Positions 12,382 through 20,916 of a DNA stretch of 59,822 bases are shown piece after piece. Source of the DNA: Pseudomonas sp. P7548 (lineage in GTDB: Bacteria > Pseudomonadota > Gammaproteobacteria > Pseudomonadales > Pseudomonadaceae). The stretch is taken from contig NZ_JACARO010000043.1 in NCBI RefSeq assembly GCF_013386585.1, forward strand, positions 1 through 59,822, in the 5' to 3' direction. Numbering within the stretch: position 1 is the stretch's first letter; each line of letters starts with the position of its first letter. A program made the translations under genes and the position numbers. The notes beneath the pieces are model-generated. The model saw only the letters and a program-made list of their open reading frames with translations. It made no database searches and was not told the origin of the DNA.

Positions 12382-12555
12382 GAAACCGGTCTCCCTCGAG
12401 TGGCGATCTACAGTGGAGGGCAGGGCGGGGCAAAGGTTTGATCGCGTTGCCGGTGCCGCGACGAACGGAGGGAATTGACCTCGAACATGACAAGACCCAC
12501 TGCAATGGGCTAGCTTCAAGAGCGTAGGCCATTGATCAACGTGCGGAGGTTTTCC

Positions 12556-12780
12556 ATGCCAGTGAAACACGACCTGTATCAGGACTTGGGATTGAGCAAG
12601 ACAGTCGTTCACGAACGCAGGACGAGCGACAAACGCCTGGACTCACTGCTCACCCAATACGACGCAGCCGATGGGGAGGTGCTCAAGGCAGAGTCGGCCA
12701 GTGCCAGCGATAAGGACGTGGAGAAACTGAAGAAAAAACGGCTGTTGATCAAAGACAAGATCGTGGAGCAGTTGGGCTGA
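12556..12780 (+). CDS. YdcH-like small coiled protein (DUF465)
   Basis: A 74-residue, highly charged, helix-rich protein ending in EKLKKKRLLIKDKIVEQL, the DUF465/YdcH signature. The ATG at 12556 follows GGAGGT by five bases, whereas the longer frame from 12532 lacks a site. The function of the family is not established. A strong hairpin terminator follows immediately. It is transcribed divergently from the transketolase gene. Confidence 0.82.
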   Translation: MPVKHDLYQDLGLSKTVVHERRTSDKRLDSLLTQYDAADGEVLKAESASASDKDVEKLKKKRLLIKDKIVEQLG

Positions 12781-12785
12781 AGGGA

Positions 12786-12810
12786 TGTCCGCGCCTACAG
12801 GGCGCGGACA
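12786..12810 (+). terminator. Intrinsic terminator after the DUF465 gene
   Basis: A perfect 10-base-pair stem (TGTCCGCGCC / GGCGCGGACA) with loop TACAG starts 5 bases after the stop codon and is followed by TATTTG. The short T run is modest but position and stem strength support termination. Confidence 0.8.
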
Positions 12811-12867
12811 TATTTGTTCAGAATTGTCTGAAGGACAGGGCGCTTTTGACTGCCTATGATGCGCCCC

Positions 12868-12926
12868 GCCCACCTGGCTCTGGGGACTGTTGCGGCGCAA
12901 GGATTGCGCTGGTGAGCCAGGTGGGC
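12868..12926. repeat. Nested inverted repeat between convergent genes
   Basis: Outer arms GCCCACCTGGCTC (12868-12880) and GAGCCAGGTGGGC (12914-12926) are perfectly complementary over 13 bases. Inside the loop is a second dyad, GCGCAA-GGA-TTGCGC (12895-12909). The element lies 9 bases from the hglS stop codon and could be its terminator or part of a structured transcript. It does not match the REP consensus. Confidence 0.75.
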
Positions 12927-12934
12927 ACCTCTCT

Positions 12935-14311
12935 TCAAGCCAGCAGCGCCCGCGCGCATTCATCGATCGAGCGCTGCTGCGTTTCGCCATACAGCTTCAA
13001 TTCATCAATCGTCTGACGGCCCAGCGCCTTTTCAAATTCCACCTGGTTGGCATTGGCCGCGTAGTGACTCTGCGCCGCATCCCCCAGGTTGGACTGGAAG
13101 ATCCCCGCCGCGCTCACCGGTAAGAAATCCTCGTACACCAACGGTTCCACATCGATGTGGCCGGCCGCAATCAGCGCCTCCAGCGTGCGCGGCTGGTCGG
13201 CGTTGCCACGGGCGGCCACGCCCTGTTCGGTGGCGAAGTAGCGGAAGTACGCCAGGCCCTGTTCACGCATCTGCCCGTGGTTGTCGGGGAAGGCCTGGAA
13301 GTGTTGCTCCATCAATTGCATATAGCGCGCCGCATTGCCTTCGTTCGGAAAGGCGCCCAGCTCATCACGCGCCGCATTCAGCAACTGGTCATACAGCGCC
13401 CGGCCCTTGGGGGTCAGCGCGACACCGCGTTGTTCTATTTCACCGAAACGCGCGCTGTGGCTGCCTTGGGCGTCGGTGAAGGCGATGGGTTCATCCAGGG
13501 CCTTGAAGCTGGTCTGGCGCAGCAGGATCGGGCACTCACGGCGCGGCGGGCCTTCGATCACCGCCTTGGGGGTGATGCCTTTGCCCGGCATGGCGGCCTG
13601 CACCTGGTCGATGTCCAGGGTGCGCGGGGTGAGGTGGTTGATGTGCGGGCCTTTAAAGGCCACGACATCGGCGATCAGGCGGTGCTGGTCGCTCAGTTGC
13701 TGGTATTGCGCGCCGGTGACGGTCGCGGTGTGGTGCCAGCGGAAGGTTTCCAGGGCCTGGCGGATAAACTCATCGGCGTCTTCGGCATTGAGCCCGCCGT
13801 GCGTTTCGGCTTTCTCGATCAGGGCCAGGGCGCCAGGGGTGAAGATCGAGCGCTTGGCCAGGGCGATTTCGGCGAAGCTGCGCAGTTCGAGGTTTTCGAT
13901 CAGCTCCAGACGCAGCAACGAGGTGAACACGCGGAACGGACTGGTCTGTAGCGCATGCTCATGCACGGCGCGAAAGGCCGTGGAATGCACGGGCACACCG
14001 GCCGGCGTCAGGTCGTAGTAGCCCACCGGCTGCATGCCCATCACGGCAAACAGGCGGCCGATGGTGGCCAATTCATAGGCGGTGCCCAGGCGGATAGCAC
14101 CGTGGCGTTCCATGTCCAGGCGCTGGATTTCGCCGGTGCGGTGCAGCTGTTGCGCCAGGCCCGGATCGCGGTCGAGAACGCGGGTATTGGTCTCGGCCAC
14201 CAGCTCCATCAGGGCGCCGTAAAGTGGAACTTCATCTCGGTACATGTCGGACATGGCCTTGGAGAAGCCCTTGCGGATGTCGTCGGGGCTGACATGTGCG
14301 GTGGTCGGCAT
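12935..14311 (-). CDS. hglS: 2-oxoadipate dioxygenase/decarboxylase, DUF1338
   Basis: A 458-residue DUF1338 protein (E. coli YdcJ family). The P. putida member HglS is a non-haem Fe(II) enzyme converting 2-oxoadipate to D-2-hydroxyglutarate in the D-lysine branch of lysine catabolism. Candidate metal ligands are His70 (MERHGAIRLG), His226 (HINHL) and Glu293 (EQRG), which fit the pattern I recall for that enzyme. I chose the ATG at 14311 with AGGAA upstream over an in-frame ATG at 14344. No other lysine genes are adjacent. The divergent neighbour is an OprD-type porin. The family call is strong and the exact substrate is inferred. Confidence 0.85.
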   Translation of the reverse strand: MPTTAHVSPDDIRKGFSKAMSDMYRDEVPLYGALMELVAETNTRVLDRDPGLAQQLHRTGEIQRLDMERHGAIRLGTAYELATIGRLFAVMGMQPVGYYDLTPAGVPVHSTAFRAVHEHALQTSPFRVFTSLLRLELIENLELRSFAEIALAKRSIFTPGALALIEKAETHGGLNAEDADEFIRQALETFRWHHTATVTGAQYQQLSDQHRLIADVVAFKGPHINHLTPRTLDIDQVQAAMPGKGITPKAVIEGPPRRECPILLRQTSFKALDEPIAFTDAQGSHSARFGEIEQRGVALTPKGRALYDQLLNAARDELGAFPNEGNAARYMQLMEQHFQAFPDNHGQMREQGLAYFRYFATEQGVAARGNADQPRTLEALIAAGHIDVEPLVYEDFLPVSAAGIFQSNLGDAAQSHYAANANQVEFEKALGRQTIDELKLYGETQQRSIDECARALLA

Positions 14312-14499
14312 AGAAAAATTCCTGAACACGGTGGAGTGGGGCATGGCCTATGTCTGGATTTTGTTGGGCTGGGCCTGGCCGTGCAAACGAAGAATCCTCA
14401 GGACTTCATGCTGAAAATGAATGAAATGACGCAAATATGACAAAAAACGGCAGCTTGAAAATTTCATTTTTCGCGGACTTTCCTAACTAATTCTTCACG

Positions 14500-14518
14500 A
14501 GGAGCGCCCCGGTCCTCA
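14500..14518. promoter_or_regulatory. Small dyad in the hglS-oprD intergenic region
   Basis: GAGGA and TCCTC arms flank a 9-base centre in the 287-base divergent region between hglS and the porin gene. It could be an operator or a leader hairpin for the porin. Nothing else diagnostic was recognised in the gap. Confidence 0.3.
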
Positions 14519-14598
14519 TGAAACAATCGTCACGTTTGTAGGGATGAAAGCTGTTCTGCACACACCGCACATAAAAATATGTTTAGGGGCTGTCGTTA

Positions 14599-16008
14599 AT
14601 GAAAATTTCTACACTGGCGTTATCCATCACCGCCGCCTTGCTTGCACACCAAGCCAGCGCCGATGATTTCGGGCTCGGTTCGCTGGGCACGGGGAACGGT
14701 CACAGCGGCTTTCTGGAAGACAGCCACGCGGCTATCAGCTCGCGAACCATGTACTACAGCGCAGACAACCGCTCGGGGACGGCGAATGATCTGCGTGAAG
14801 CGGCCACCTTGCTGCGCTTCGACTACAAATCCGGCTACACCCAGGGCACCCTCGGGGTCGGTTTTGATGTGATGGCCTTCGGTGCCTTGCGTCTGGACGG
14901 CGGCGATGGCCACACCGCAGGCCCAGGCCTGGCCGGTAACGGCAACAGCTTCTTCCCAACCAAGAACAACGGCACTGAGCCGGCCGACAGTTTCGGTCGC
15001 GCTGCGGGTAACGTGAAGTTCCGCATCTCCCAGACCGAATTGCACGTGGGTGGCGGTCTGGCCCCGGTGTTGCCGATCCTGGTGTCCAACGACAGCCGTG
15101 TGGCGCCGCAGACCTTTGACGGCGGCATCCTGACTTCCAGCGACATCCCCAACGTGACCTTCACCGGTGGTGAGCTGAACCATGCCCAAGGGCGTGCTTC
15201 TAGCAACTCCACTGGCCTGAGCGTTGTCGGCGCGACCCGTGACAGCAACAGCTTCAAGTTTGGCGGCCTGGACTACAAACCATTCGGTTCTTCCGACAAC
15301 GCCATCGCTAAAAACCTGACGTTGCAGTACTACTACGCCGACCTGGAAGACTTCTACAAACAGAACTATTTCGGCCTGGTACACGTGCTGCCCCTGGGCA
15401 ACGACCAGTCGTTCAAGACCGACCTGCGCTACTTCGACAGCACCAGCGACGGCAAGAACGGCTCGGCCGGCTACGCGTTCAACAACAACGGCGGCTATGC
15501 CAAGCACGCCGGCGAAGTGGACAACAAAACCTACAGCGCCGCGTTCACCTACCAGTTGGGCGGCAGCAGCCTGATGCTCGGCCATATTGGCGTGAGTGAT
15601 GACGGCGGTTTCGTCTGGGTCAACCAGGGCAGCATTGCTGACCCGAACGCCCAAGGCGCAGGCGGCAGCGACTTCTACCTGTTCACCGACGCCGTGGTCG
15701 GCCAGTTCTCCCGTGCGGGCGAGCAGGTCAATTTCGGTCAGTACTCGTATGACTTCAAAGCCTACGTGCCTGGCCTGAAAGCCTCCATCGCTTACTTGGA
15801 CGGTACTGATATCAAGTCCAAGGTAGCTGGCGGTGCTGACCAGAAAGAAAACGAAACCGACTTCCGTCTGGACTACGTTGTGCAGGAAGGCCCGCTGAAA
15901 GGCTTCGGCACCACCTTCCGTACCGGTACTTACCACGGTCACAACACCGGCACGGCCGATCAGGACCAGACTCGCCTGATCTTCAACTACACCTACGCGA
16001 TCTTCTAA
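14599..16008 (+). CDS. OprD-family outer membrane porin
   Basis: A 469-residue outer membrane channel of the OprD (Occ) family. It has a Sec signal peptide (about residues 1-21, cleaved near ASA-DD), the family start GFLEDSHAAISSRTMYY, alternating beta-strand pattern, and a C-terminal TYAIF aromatic end. These 18-stranded barrels take up amino acids, carboxylates or other small anions. It is divergent from hglS, so a dicarboxylate or amino acid related to lysine catabolism is possible, but the substrate cannot be read from the sequence. A terminator follows at 16054. Confidence 0.92.
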   Translation: MKISTLALSITAALLAHQASADDFGLGSLGTGNGHSGFLEDSHAAISSRTMYYSADNRSGTANDLREAATLLRFDYKSGYTQGTLGVGFDVMAFGALRLDGGDGHTAGPGLAGNGNSFFPTKNNGTEPADSFGRAAGNVKFRISQTELHVGGGLAPVLPILVSNDSRVAPQTFDGGILTSSDIPNVTFTGGELNHAQGRASSNSTGLSVVGATRDSNSFKFGGLDYKPFGSSDNAIAKNLTLQYYYADLEDFYKQNYFGLVHVLPLGNDQSFKTDLRYFDSTSDGKNGSAGYAFNNNGGYAKHAGEVDNKTYSAAFTYQLGGSSLMLGHIGVSDDGGFVWVNQGSIADPNAQGAGGSDFYLFTDAVVGQFSRAGEQVNFGQYSYDFKAYVPGLKASIAYLDGTDIKSKVAGGADQKENETDFRLDYVVQEGPLKGFGTTFRTGTYHGHNTGTADQDQTRLIFNYTYAIF

Positions 16009-16053
16009 GAACACGCGAGGAAACTGCGCGATTGCGCAGCGCTAAAAAACTGC

Positions 16054-16074
16054 AGGCCGCCTAATCAGCGGCCT
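16054..16074 (+). terminator. Intrinsic terminator after the porin gene
   Basis: Seven-base-pair stem AGGCCGC / GCGGCCT with a 7-base loop, followed by CAGTCTTTTC, 45 bases after the porin stop codon. Confidence 0.75.
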
Positions 16075-16167
16075 CAGTCTTTTCTGGGCCAGGGTTGAGT
16101 CTTCATGTGCATCGGGGCGCGAATGGGTTCTACACTGCCCGTCACCGCGCCAGTGATGGAGGACCCG

Positions 16168-18810
16168 ATGACGGCCACGCCCGTAACAGACATCCTTGCA
16201 ACGATTGAAGGCCAACGCCTGGCCAACCCCGACGCCGAACGCTGGCGCGAGTGGGGCCCTTACTTGAGTGAACGCCAATGGGGCACCGTGCGCGAGGACT
16301 ACAGCGCCGACGGTGATGCCTGGGTGTATTTCCCACACGAACATGCCCGCAGCCGCGCCTACCGCTGGGGCGAGGACGGCCTGGCCGGTTTCAGCGACAA
16401 GGCACAACGCTGGTGCCTGGGCCTGGCCCTGTGGAACGAGCGCGACAGCATTCTCAAGGAGCGCCTGTTCGGCTTGAACAACGCCGAGGGCAACCACGGT
16501 GAAGACGTCAAGGAACTGTACTTTTTCGTCGACGGCGTACCGAGCCATGCCTACCAGCGCATGCTCTACAAGTACCCCCATGCAGCCTTTCCCTACGCTG
16601 ACCTGATCACCGAAAACGCCCGGCGTGGCTTGGTCGATGCCGAGTACGAGGTGCTCGACACCGGGGTGTTCGAAGACAACCGCTACTGCGATGTGAGCGT
16701 CGAATATGCCAAGCACACGCCCGACGATATCTTCATGCGCATCACCGTGCACAATCGCGCGGACCAGCCGACTCGCCTGCAGGTACTGCCCCAGCTGTGG
16801 GCGCGCAATGACTGGAGCTGGACGGTTGATGCGCCCAAGCCACAGTTGACCCTGGCGGGTTCTCATGTGCTGGCCCGTCACACTGAACTGCCCGACCGCC
16901 ACCTCAGCGCCTGGGGCCAGGACGGCGTGGAATGGCTGTTCTGTGAAAACGAAACCAACTACCCGAAGCTCGACGCCCAACCGGCGCCGGGGCCGTTCAA
17001 GGACGGTATCAACGATTACGTGGTCGACGGTGTTCAATCGGCGATTCGTCGCGATGCCGGCACCAAGGTGGCGGCGCGGTTCATTCTTGAGCTGGAAGGC
17101 CAGCAGAGCCAAACCCTCTACCTGCGTTTCGCACCCACCGATGCGCCCGAGGTCAATGCGCGCAAACTGTTTGAACAACGCCGCGAGGAGGCCGATGACT
17201 TCTACGCGGCCTTGCAACACAACATTGCCGATGAGGATGCGCGCAACGTACAGCGTCAGGCCCTGGCCGGTTTGCTGTGGTCCAAGCAGCTCTACTATTT
17301 CGACGTCAACCAATGGCTCGACGGCGACCCGGCCCAGCCGGCGCCGCCGACTGAGCGCCTGCATATCCGCAATACCCATTGGCGGCACCTGTCGAATTTC
17401 GACATCCTGTCGATGCCCGACACCTGGGAATACCCGTGGTACGCCTCCTGGGACCAAGGTTTCCAGGCCGTGGCCATTGCCCTGATCGACCCGGGGTATG
17501 CCAAGCAACAGTTGTTGCTGCTGGTGAAGGACCGCTTCATGCACCCCAATGGCCAGTTGCCGGCGTATGAGTGGCGGTTCGACGACGCCAACCCGCCGGT
17601 ACACGCCTGGGCCAGTTGGCGCGTGTATCAGCAGGACAAGGCGCTGACGGGCGTAGGCGACATGGACTTCCTGGAGCGGATCTTCCACAAGCTGCTGCTG
17701 AATTTTTCCTGGTGGGTCAACCGCAAGGACGCCGAGGGCCGCAACCTGTTCCAGGGCGGGTTCCTGGGCCTGGACAACATCGCCTTGTTCGACCGTTCGG
17801 CCACGTTGCCCCCGGGCTATCAACTGGACCAGGCCGACGGCACTGCGTGGGTCGCTGCGTATGCGCTGGACCTGATGCGCATCGGCCTGGAGCTGGCCAA
17901 GCGCAATGTCGTGTACGTGGATATTTCGGTGAAATTCTTCGAGCACTTCCTGTACATCGCTGGTGCGATCAACCGTGTCGATGACAGCGCCGAAGGCCTG
18001 TGGGATGAGCAGGACCAGTTTTTCTACGACGTGCTGCACCGGCCCGACGGCCAGAACGAACCGGTGCGCCTGCGCTCCATTGTCGGCCTGATGCCGCTGT
18101 TTGCCGTGCTGGTGCTGGAGCAGCGTGAACATGAAGGGCTGGAGGGCCTGCGCGAGCGCCTGCTGGGCTTCATGAAACATCGGCCGGACCTGGCCAAGTT
18201 AGTCTCGCGCTGGAACGAACCGGGGCAGGGCAACCGCCTGTTGCTGGCGCTGCTGCGTGGTGAACGCACCAAGGATCTGCTGCGGCGCATGCTCGATGAC
18301 AACGAGTTCCTCTCGGCCTTTGGCGTGCGTTCCTTGTCCAAGGCCTTCGCCGAACAACCCCTGGCGCTGAAGATGAACGGCGACACGCTGTGCGCGCGCT
18401 ACCAGCCGGGGGAGTCCGACTCGCGTTTGTACGGCGGCAACTCCAACTGGCGGGGGCCGTTGTGGATGCCGGTGAATTACATGCTGATTGAGTCGCTGCG
18501 CGAGTTTCATCGCTACTACGCGGATAACTTCTCGGTGGAGTACCCGACGGGCAGTGGTTATCTGTCGTCGCTTGAAGAAGTGGCTGACAGTCTCAGCCAG
18601 CGCCTGACGCGTTTGTTTTTGCGCGATGAAAATGGCCTGCGGCCGTCGATGGCGGGTTATGCGCAGTTGGAGGCCGACCCGCTAAGCCGCGACCTGGTGT
18701 TGTTTCATGAGTATTTCCACGGGGAAACCGGGCGTGGGTTGGGGGCGTCGCACCAGACGGGGTGGAGCGCGTTGGTGGCGCTGTTACTGAGTGTTCCGCC
18801 AACGGCGTGA
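16168..18810 (+). CDS. GH63/MGH1-like glycoside hydrolase
   Basis: An 880-residue protein of the mannosylglycerate hydrolase MGH1-like/GH63 group, built around a six-hairpin (alpha/alpha) barrel. The conserved block WEYPWYASWDQGFQ resembles the general-acid region and YGGNSNWRGPLWMPVNY the C-terminal active-site region of GH63 enzymes. There is no signal peptide, so it is probably cytosolic and may act on an alpha-glucoside such as a compatible solute. The ATG at 16168 has TGGAGGA five bases upstream. The longer frame from 16105 lacks a site and overlaps the preceding terminator region. No transporter or regulator is adjacent, so the substrate is open. Confidence 0.8.
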   Translation: MTATPVTDILATIEGQRLANPDAERWREWGPYLSERQWGTVREDYSADGDAWVYFPHEHARSRAYRWGEDGLAGFSDKAQRWCLGLALWNERDSILKERLFGLNNAEGNHGEDVKELYFFVDGVPSHAYQRMLYKYPHAAFPYADLITENARRGLVDAEYEVLDTGVFEDNRYCDVSVEYAKHTPDDIFMRITVHNRADQPTRLQVLPQLWARNDWSWTVDAPKPQLTLAGSHVLARHTELPDRHLSAWGQDGVEWLFCENETNYPKLDAQPAPGPFKDGINDYVVDGVQSAIRRDAGTKVAARFILELEGQQSQTLYLRFAPTDAPEVNARKLFEQRREEADDFYAALQHNIADEDARNVQRQALAGLLWSKQLYYFDVNQWLDGDPAQPAPPTERLHIRNTHWRHLSNFDILSMPDTWEYPWYASWDQGFQAVAIALIDPGYAKQQLLLLVKDRFMHPNGQLPAYEWRFDDANPPVHAWASWRVYQQDKALTGVGDMDFLERIFHKLLLNFSWWVNRKDAEGRNLFQGGFLGLDNIALFDRSATLPPGYQLDQADGTAWVAAYALDLMRIGLELAKRNVVYVDISVKFFEHFLYIAGAINRVDDSAEGLWDEQDQFFYDVLHRPDGQNEPVRLRSIVGLMPLFAVLVLEQREHEGLEGLRERLLGFMKHRPDLAKLVSRWNEPGQGNRLLLALLRGERTKDLLRRMLDDNEFLSAFGVRSLSKAFAEQPLALKMNGDTLCARYQPGESDSRLYGGNSNWRGPLWMPVNYMLIESLREFHRYYADNFSVEYPTGSGYLSSLEEVADSLSQRLTRLFLRDENGLRPSMAGYAQLEADPLSRDLVLFHEYFHGETGRGLGASHQTGWSALVALLLSVPPTA

Positions 18811-18853
18811 ATCGGGTAGATTCGCCGGCCCGACCCTTACAAGGATGTAGATC

Positions 18854-19477
18854 ATGGCGAATAGCGCCACGGCTTCACGCCCAGCGAACCTGCTGGTAGC
18901 CCTGCTGATGGGCGCCGGTGTTTTTACCTTGAGCCTGTATGCCAGCAGCGCCAGTGCAGCCTCAATGAGGGCGGCCTGTGTGCAATGCCCATCGGAGACC
19001 GCCGATGCGTCCAAATGGGTCAAAAATGGTACGTATCGCCTCGAACCCGTGACTCTGTCGATTGACGATGAGGTCAGAAATGCGGACCCTGACTCGCTTC
19101 GCAAAATGACCCGGCTCAAGCCGCGGGCGCTTGGCGCTGATGAAAATGATCCATTGGTCGATGAAGTCGTCCGCGCGATAGATATCGTCGGTGAAGCCGG
19201 TGATGTCGATATCTTGAGGGCGCAGTGGCCCGAGCTGACGCGCCGATCGCGTTACGCGTACAGTCTTTTCATCAACGAAGGGCAAATAGCCGATTTCTAT
19301 AACGTCTACGTGCGCGTGGGGCCCAACAAGTATTTGATCGTCATTGGCCGGGATGTGGAGTCCGGGGAGTTCCACGAGCGGCCGGGTGAGGGGTACCTCA
19401 TCAACCGGCGGGGTACCGAGGGCCATTCCAGGGAGCTTGAGCAGTTTAGAGTTGTCGAGGCTGCAGCAGGCCGCTGA
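18854..19477 (+). CDS. Exported protein of unknown function
   Basis: A 207-residue protein that I do not recognise. It has a signal peptide (hydrophobic stretch about 12-35, cleavage plausible near SASA), followed by a short region with two cysteines in CVQCPSE that could make a disulfide or serve as a small metal site. The rest is a mixed alpha/beta soluble region. The gene stands alone downstream of the glycosidase and ends before a REP and a terminator belonging to the opposite strand. An aspartate-rich middle and lower GC than its neighbours are noticeable but not extreme. Confidence 0.65.
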   Translation: MANSATASRPANLLVALLMGAGVFTLSLYASSASAASMRAACVQCPSETADASKWVKNGTYRLEPVTLSIDDEVRNADPDSLRKMTRLKPRALGADENDPLVDEVVRAIDIVGEAGDVDILRAQWPELTRRSRYAYSLFINEGQIADFYNVYVRVGPNKYLIVIGRDVESGEFHERPGEGYLINRRGTEGHSRELEQFRVVEAAAGR

Positions 19478-19545
19478 CAGATCCTGATGAGCCAGAAATG
19501 ATCCATCTCGCGCTGAGGGGCGTCAGGCAGGGTTGCGATGTGTCG

Positions 19546-19581
19546 AATGGCGCGGCGCGGGGCAAGCCCGCTCACGACAGG
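19546..19581. repeat. Single REP element
   Basis: One copy with core GCGGGGCAAGCCCGCTCACGA, in the reverse sense of the pair at 10242. It sits between the exported protein gene and the SCP2 terminator. Confidence 0.75.
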
Positions 19582-19595
19582 CCAGGATTTGGGGC

Positions 19596-19623
19596 AAAAA
19601 AAATCCCGCCTCGAAGGGCGGGA
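19596..19623 (-). terminator. Intrinsic terminator of the SCP2 gene
   Basis: Read on the minus strand: stem TCCCGCC / GGCGGGA with a 6-base loop, followed by a run of eight T (seen as A at 19596-19603). It lies about 20 bases downstream of the SCP2 stop. Confidence 0.9.
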
Positions 19624-19641
19624 TCGGGGACTGTCCGTGAA

Positions 19642-19956
19642 TCAAGCCGGGAACAGTTCGCTCAGCTTCATGGCCAGCATCATGTCGCCTTCAGTGCGCA
19701 GTTTGCCGCTCATGAAGGCCTGCATGCCGTCGGTGTCGCCGCTGACGATGCCTTCCATGGTTTCGCCGTCGGTGACCAGGGTCACTTGAGCGTCAGGGTT
19801 TTCGCCTTCCAGCAGTTCGCAGGTGTTGTTTTTCACCACCAGCGAGAAGTTCTGGGTGTCGTCGATACGGAAACCGAACACCAGGTCCAGGCCGTCGGCA
19901 GCGGCTGGGTTGAATTTGGCTTTCATTGCTTCTACAGCTTTGGCTACGTCAGTCAT
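19642..19956 (-). CDS. SCP2 sterol-carrier-like protein
   Basis: A 104-residue stand-alone SCP2 domain. The core is LDLVFGFRIDDTQNFSLVVKNN followed by DAQVTLVTDGETMEGIVSGDTDGMQAFMSGKLRTEGDMMLAMKL. SCP2 domains bind hydrophobic ligands such as fatty acyl-CoA. It forms a pair with the histidine phosphatase upstream on the same strand (55-base gap) and has a clear terminator. The physiological ligand is unknown. Confidence 0.88.
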   Translation of the reverse strand: MTDVAKAVEAMKAKFNPAAADGLDLVFGFRIDDTQNFSLVVKNNTCELLEGENPDAQVTLVTDGETMEGIVSGDTDGMQAFMSGKLRTEGDMMLAMKLSELFPA

Positions 19957-20011
19957 GGTTTCGATCCTTTAGGGTGAGTCCAGTGACCTTGGGGTCACGG
20001 TTGGCCGCCAT

Positions 20012-20722
20012 TCATCGGAAGGTGATGAGGTGCGGCGCCTTCAACAGTTGCAAGTGGGTGTGACTGTTGAAGGAAGCCAGTGCCACCTCGCGACCGCGGA
20101 ATTTCAGCTGGTTGAGCGAGGTGTTAACAATTTGCCAGTTCAGCTCGAACGCCTGGGCAGCCGGCATTCGGGTAATCAGGTGGAGCAGGGCGGTGATGGT
20201 GCCGCCGGAAGTAAACACGGCGATCTTCTGCGTATTGTCGGCTGCTTCGAGGATGCGCTGCAGGCCGCCTTGTACGCGTTCCACGAAGCCCAGCCAACTC
20301 TCCAGCCCGGGCGGGTCGTAGGTGCCGGCCAGCCAGCGCTCGATGATCAAGGCAAAGATACGTTGGAATTCGCTGCGGTTCTGCGCGGCATTGCGCAGGA
20401 TATCCAGCGCCTCGGGCTCGGTTGTCAGCAGGTCGGGCAGCAGGGCGCGGATGATCGCATCGGCATCGAATTCGTTGAAGGCGCTGTCGACTTCAAGCGC
20501 GGGCACCGGCAGGCCGAGGGCTGCATATTGATCGAAGGCGGCGGTGGCGGTGTGCTGCTGGCGACGCAGGTCACCGGCGACACAGCGGTCGAACGTGAGG
20601 CCCAGTTCCGCCAGGTGGCGACCGAGCACTTGCGCTTGTTCCACGCCGGCGGGCGACAGGACGTCATAGTCGTCTGCACCGAAGGAGGCCTGGCCATGTC
20701 GAATCAGGTAGATGCTGCCCAC
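20012..20722 (-). CDS. Histidine phosphatase (phosphoglycerate mutase-like)
   Basis: A 236-residue branch-1 histidine phosphatase. The catalytic LIRHGQASF lies at residues 5-13, and later elements include TSGGTITALLHL in place of the usual second-histidine block. Substrates of this group range from phosphoglycerate to small phosphoesters, so no precise function is assigned. In the pseudomonads I recall, this gene travels with an SCP2 protein and an aminoglycoside phosphotransferase-like protein linked to lipid metabolism. Only the SCP2 partner is present here. Confidence 0.85.
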   Translation of the reverse strand: MGSIYLIRHGQASFGADDYDVLSPAGVEQAQVLGRHLAELGLTFDRCVAGDLRRQQHTATAAFDQYAALGLPVPALEVDSAFNEFDADAIIRALLPDLLTTEPEALDILRNAAQNRSEFQRIFALIIERWLAGTYDPPGLESWLGFVERVQGGLQRILEAADNTQKIAVFTSGGTITALLHLITRMPAAQAFELNWQIVNTSLNQLKFRGREVALASFNSHTHLQLLKAPHLITFR

Positions 20723-20916
20723 GTCCGTTTTCCCGGTACGTTGAAAGTCTGGCGAGGTTATGAGGATGCCGAAGAGCTGTCAATGAAAAAACATACGCTT
20801 GTTTTAAAAGCTCGTTAGAGGCCCGTTGCTGGCGGTTTGAGCACTGGCCCGAAGGCAATGCCGTCGGTATGCTGGGGCCATCCGCGCCTGGCGCAGTGCA
20901 TTTTTTAAGGAGTCAT

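Noticed and set aside
12475..12480. TTGACC as a -35 element upstream of the DUF465 gene
   Set aside because: No convincing -10 hexamer at 16-18 bases, so not reported as a promoter.
16042..18180. 712-residue minus-strand open frame opposite the glycosidase
   Set aside because: Antisense shadow with no family resemblance, while the plus strand has GH63-like motifs throughout.
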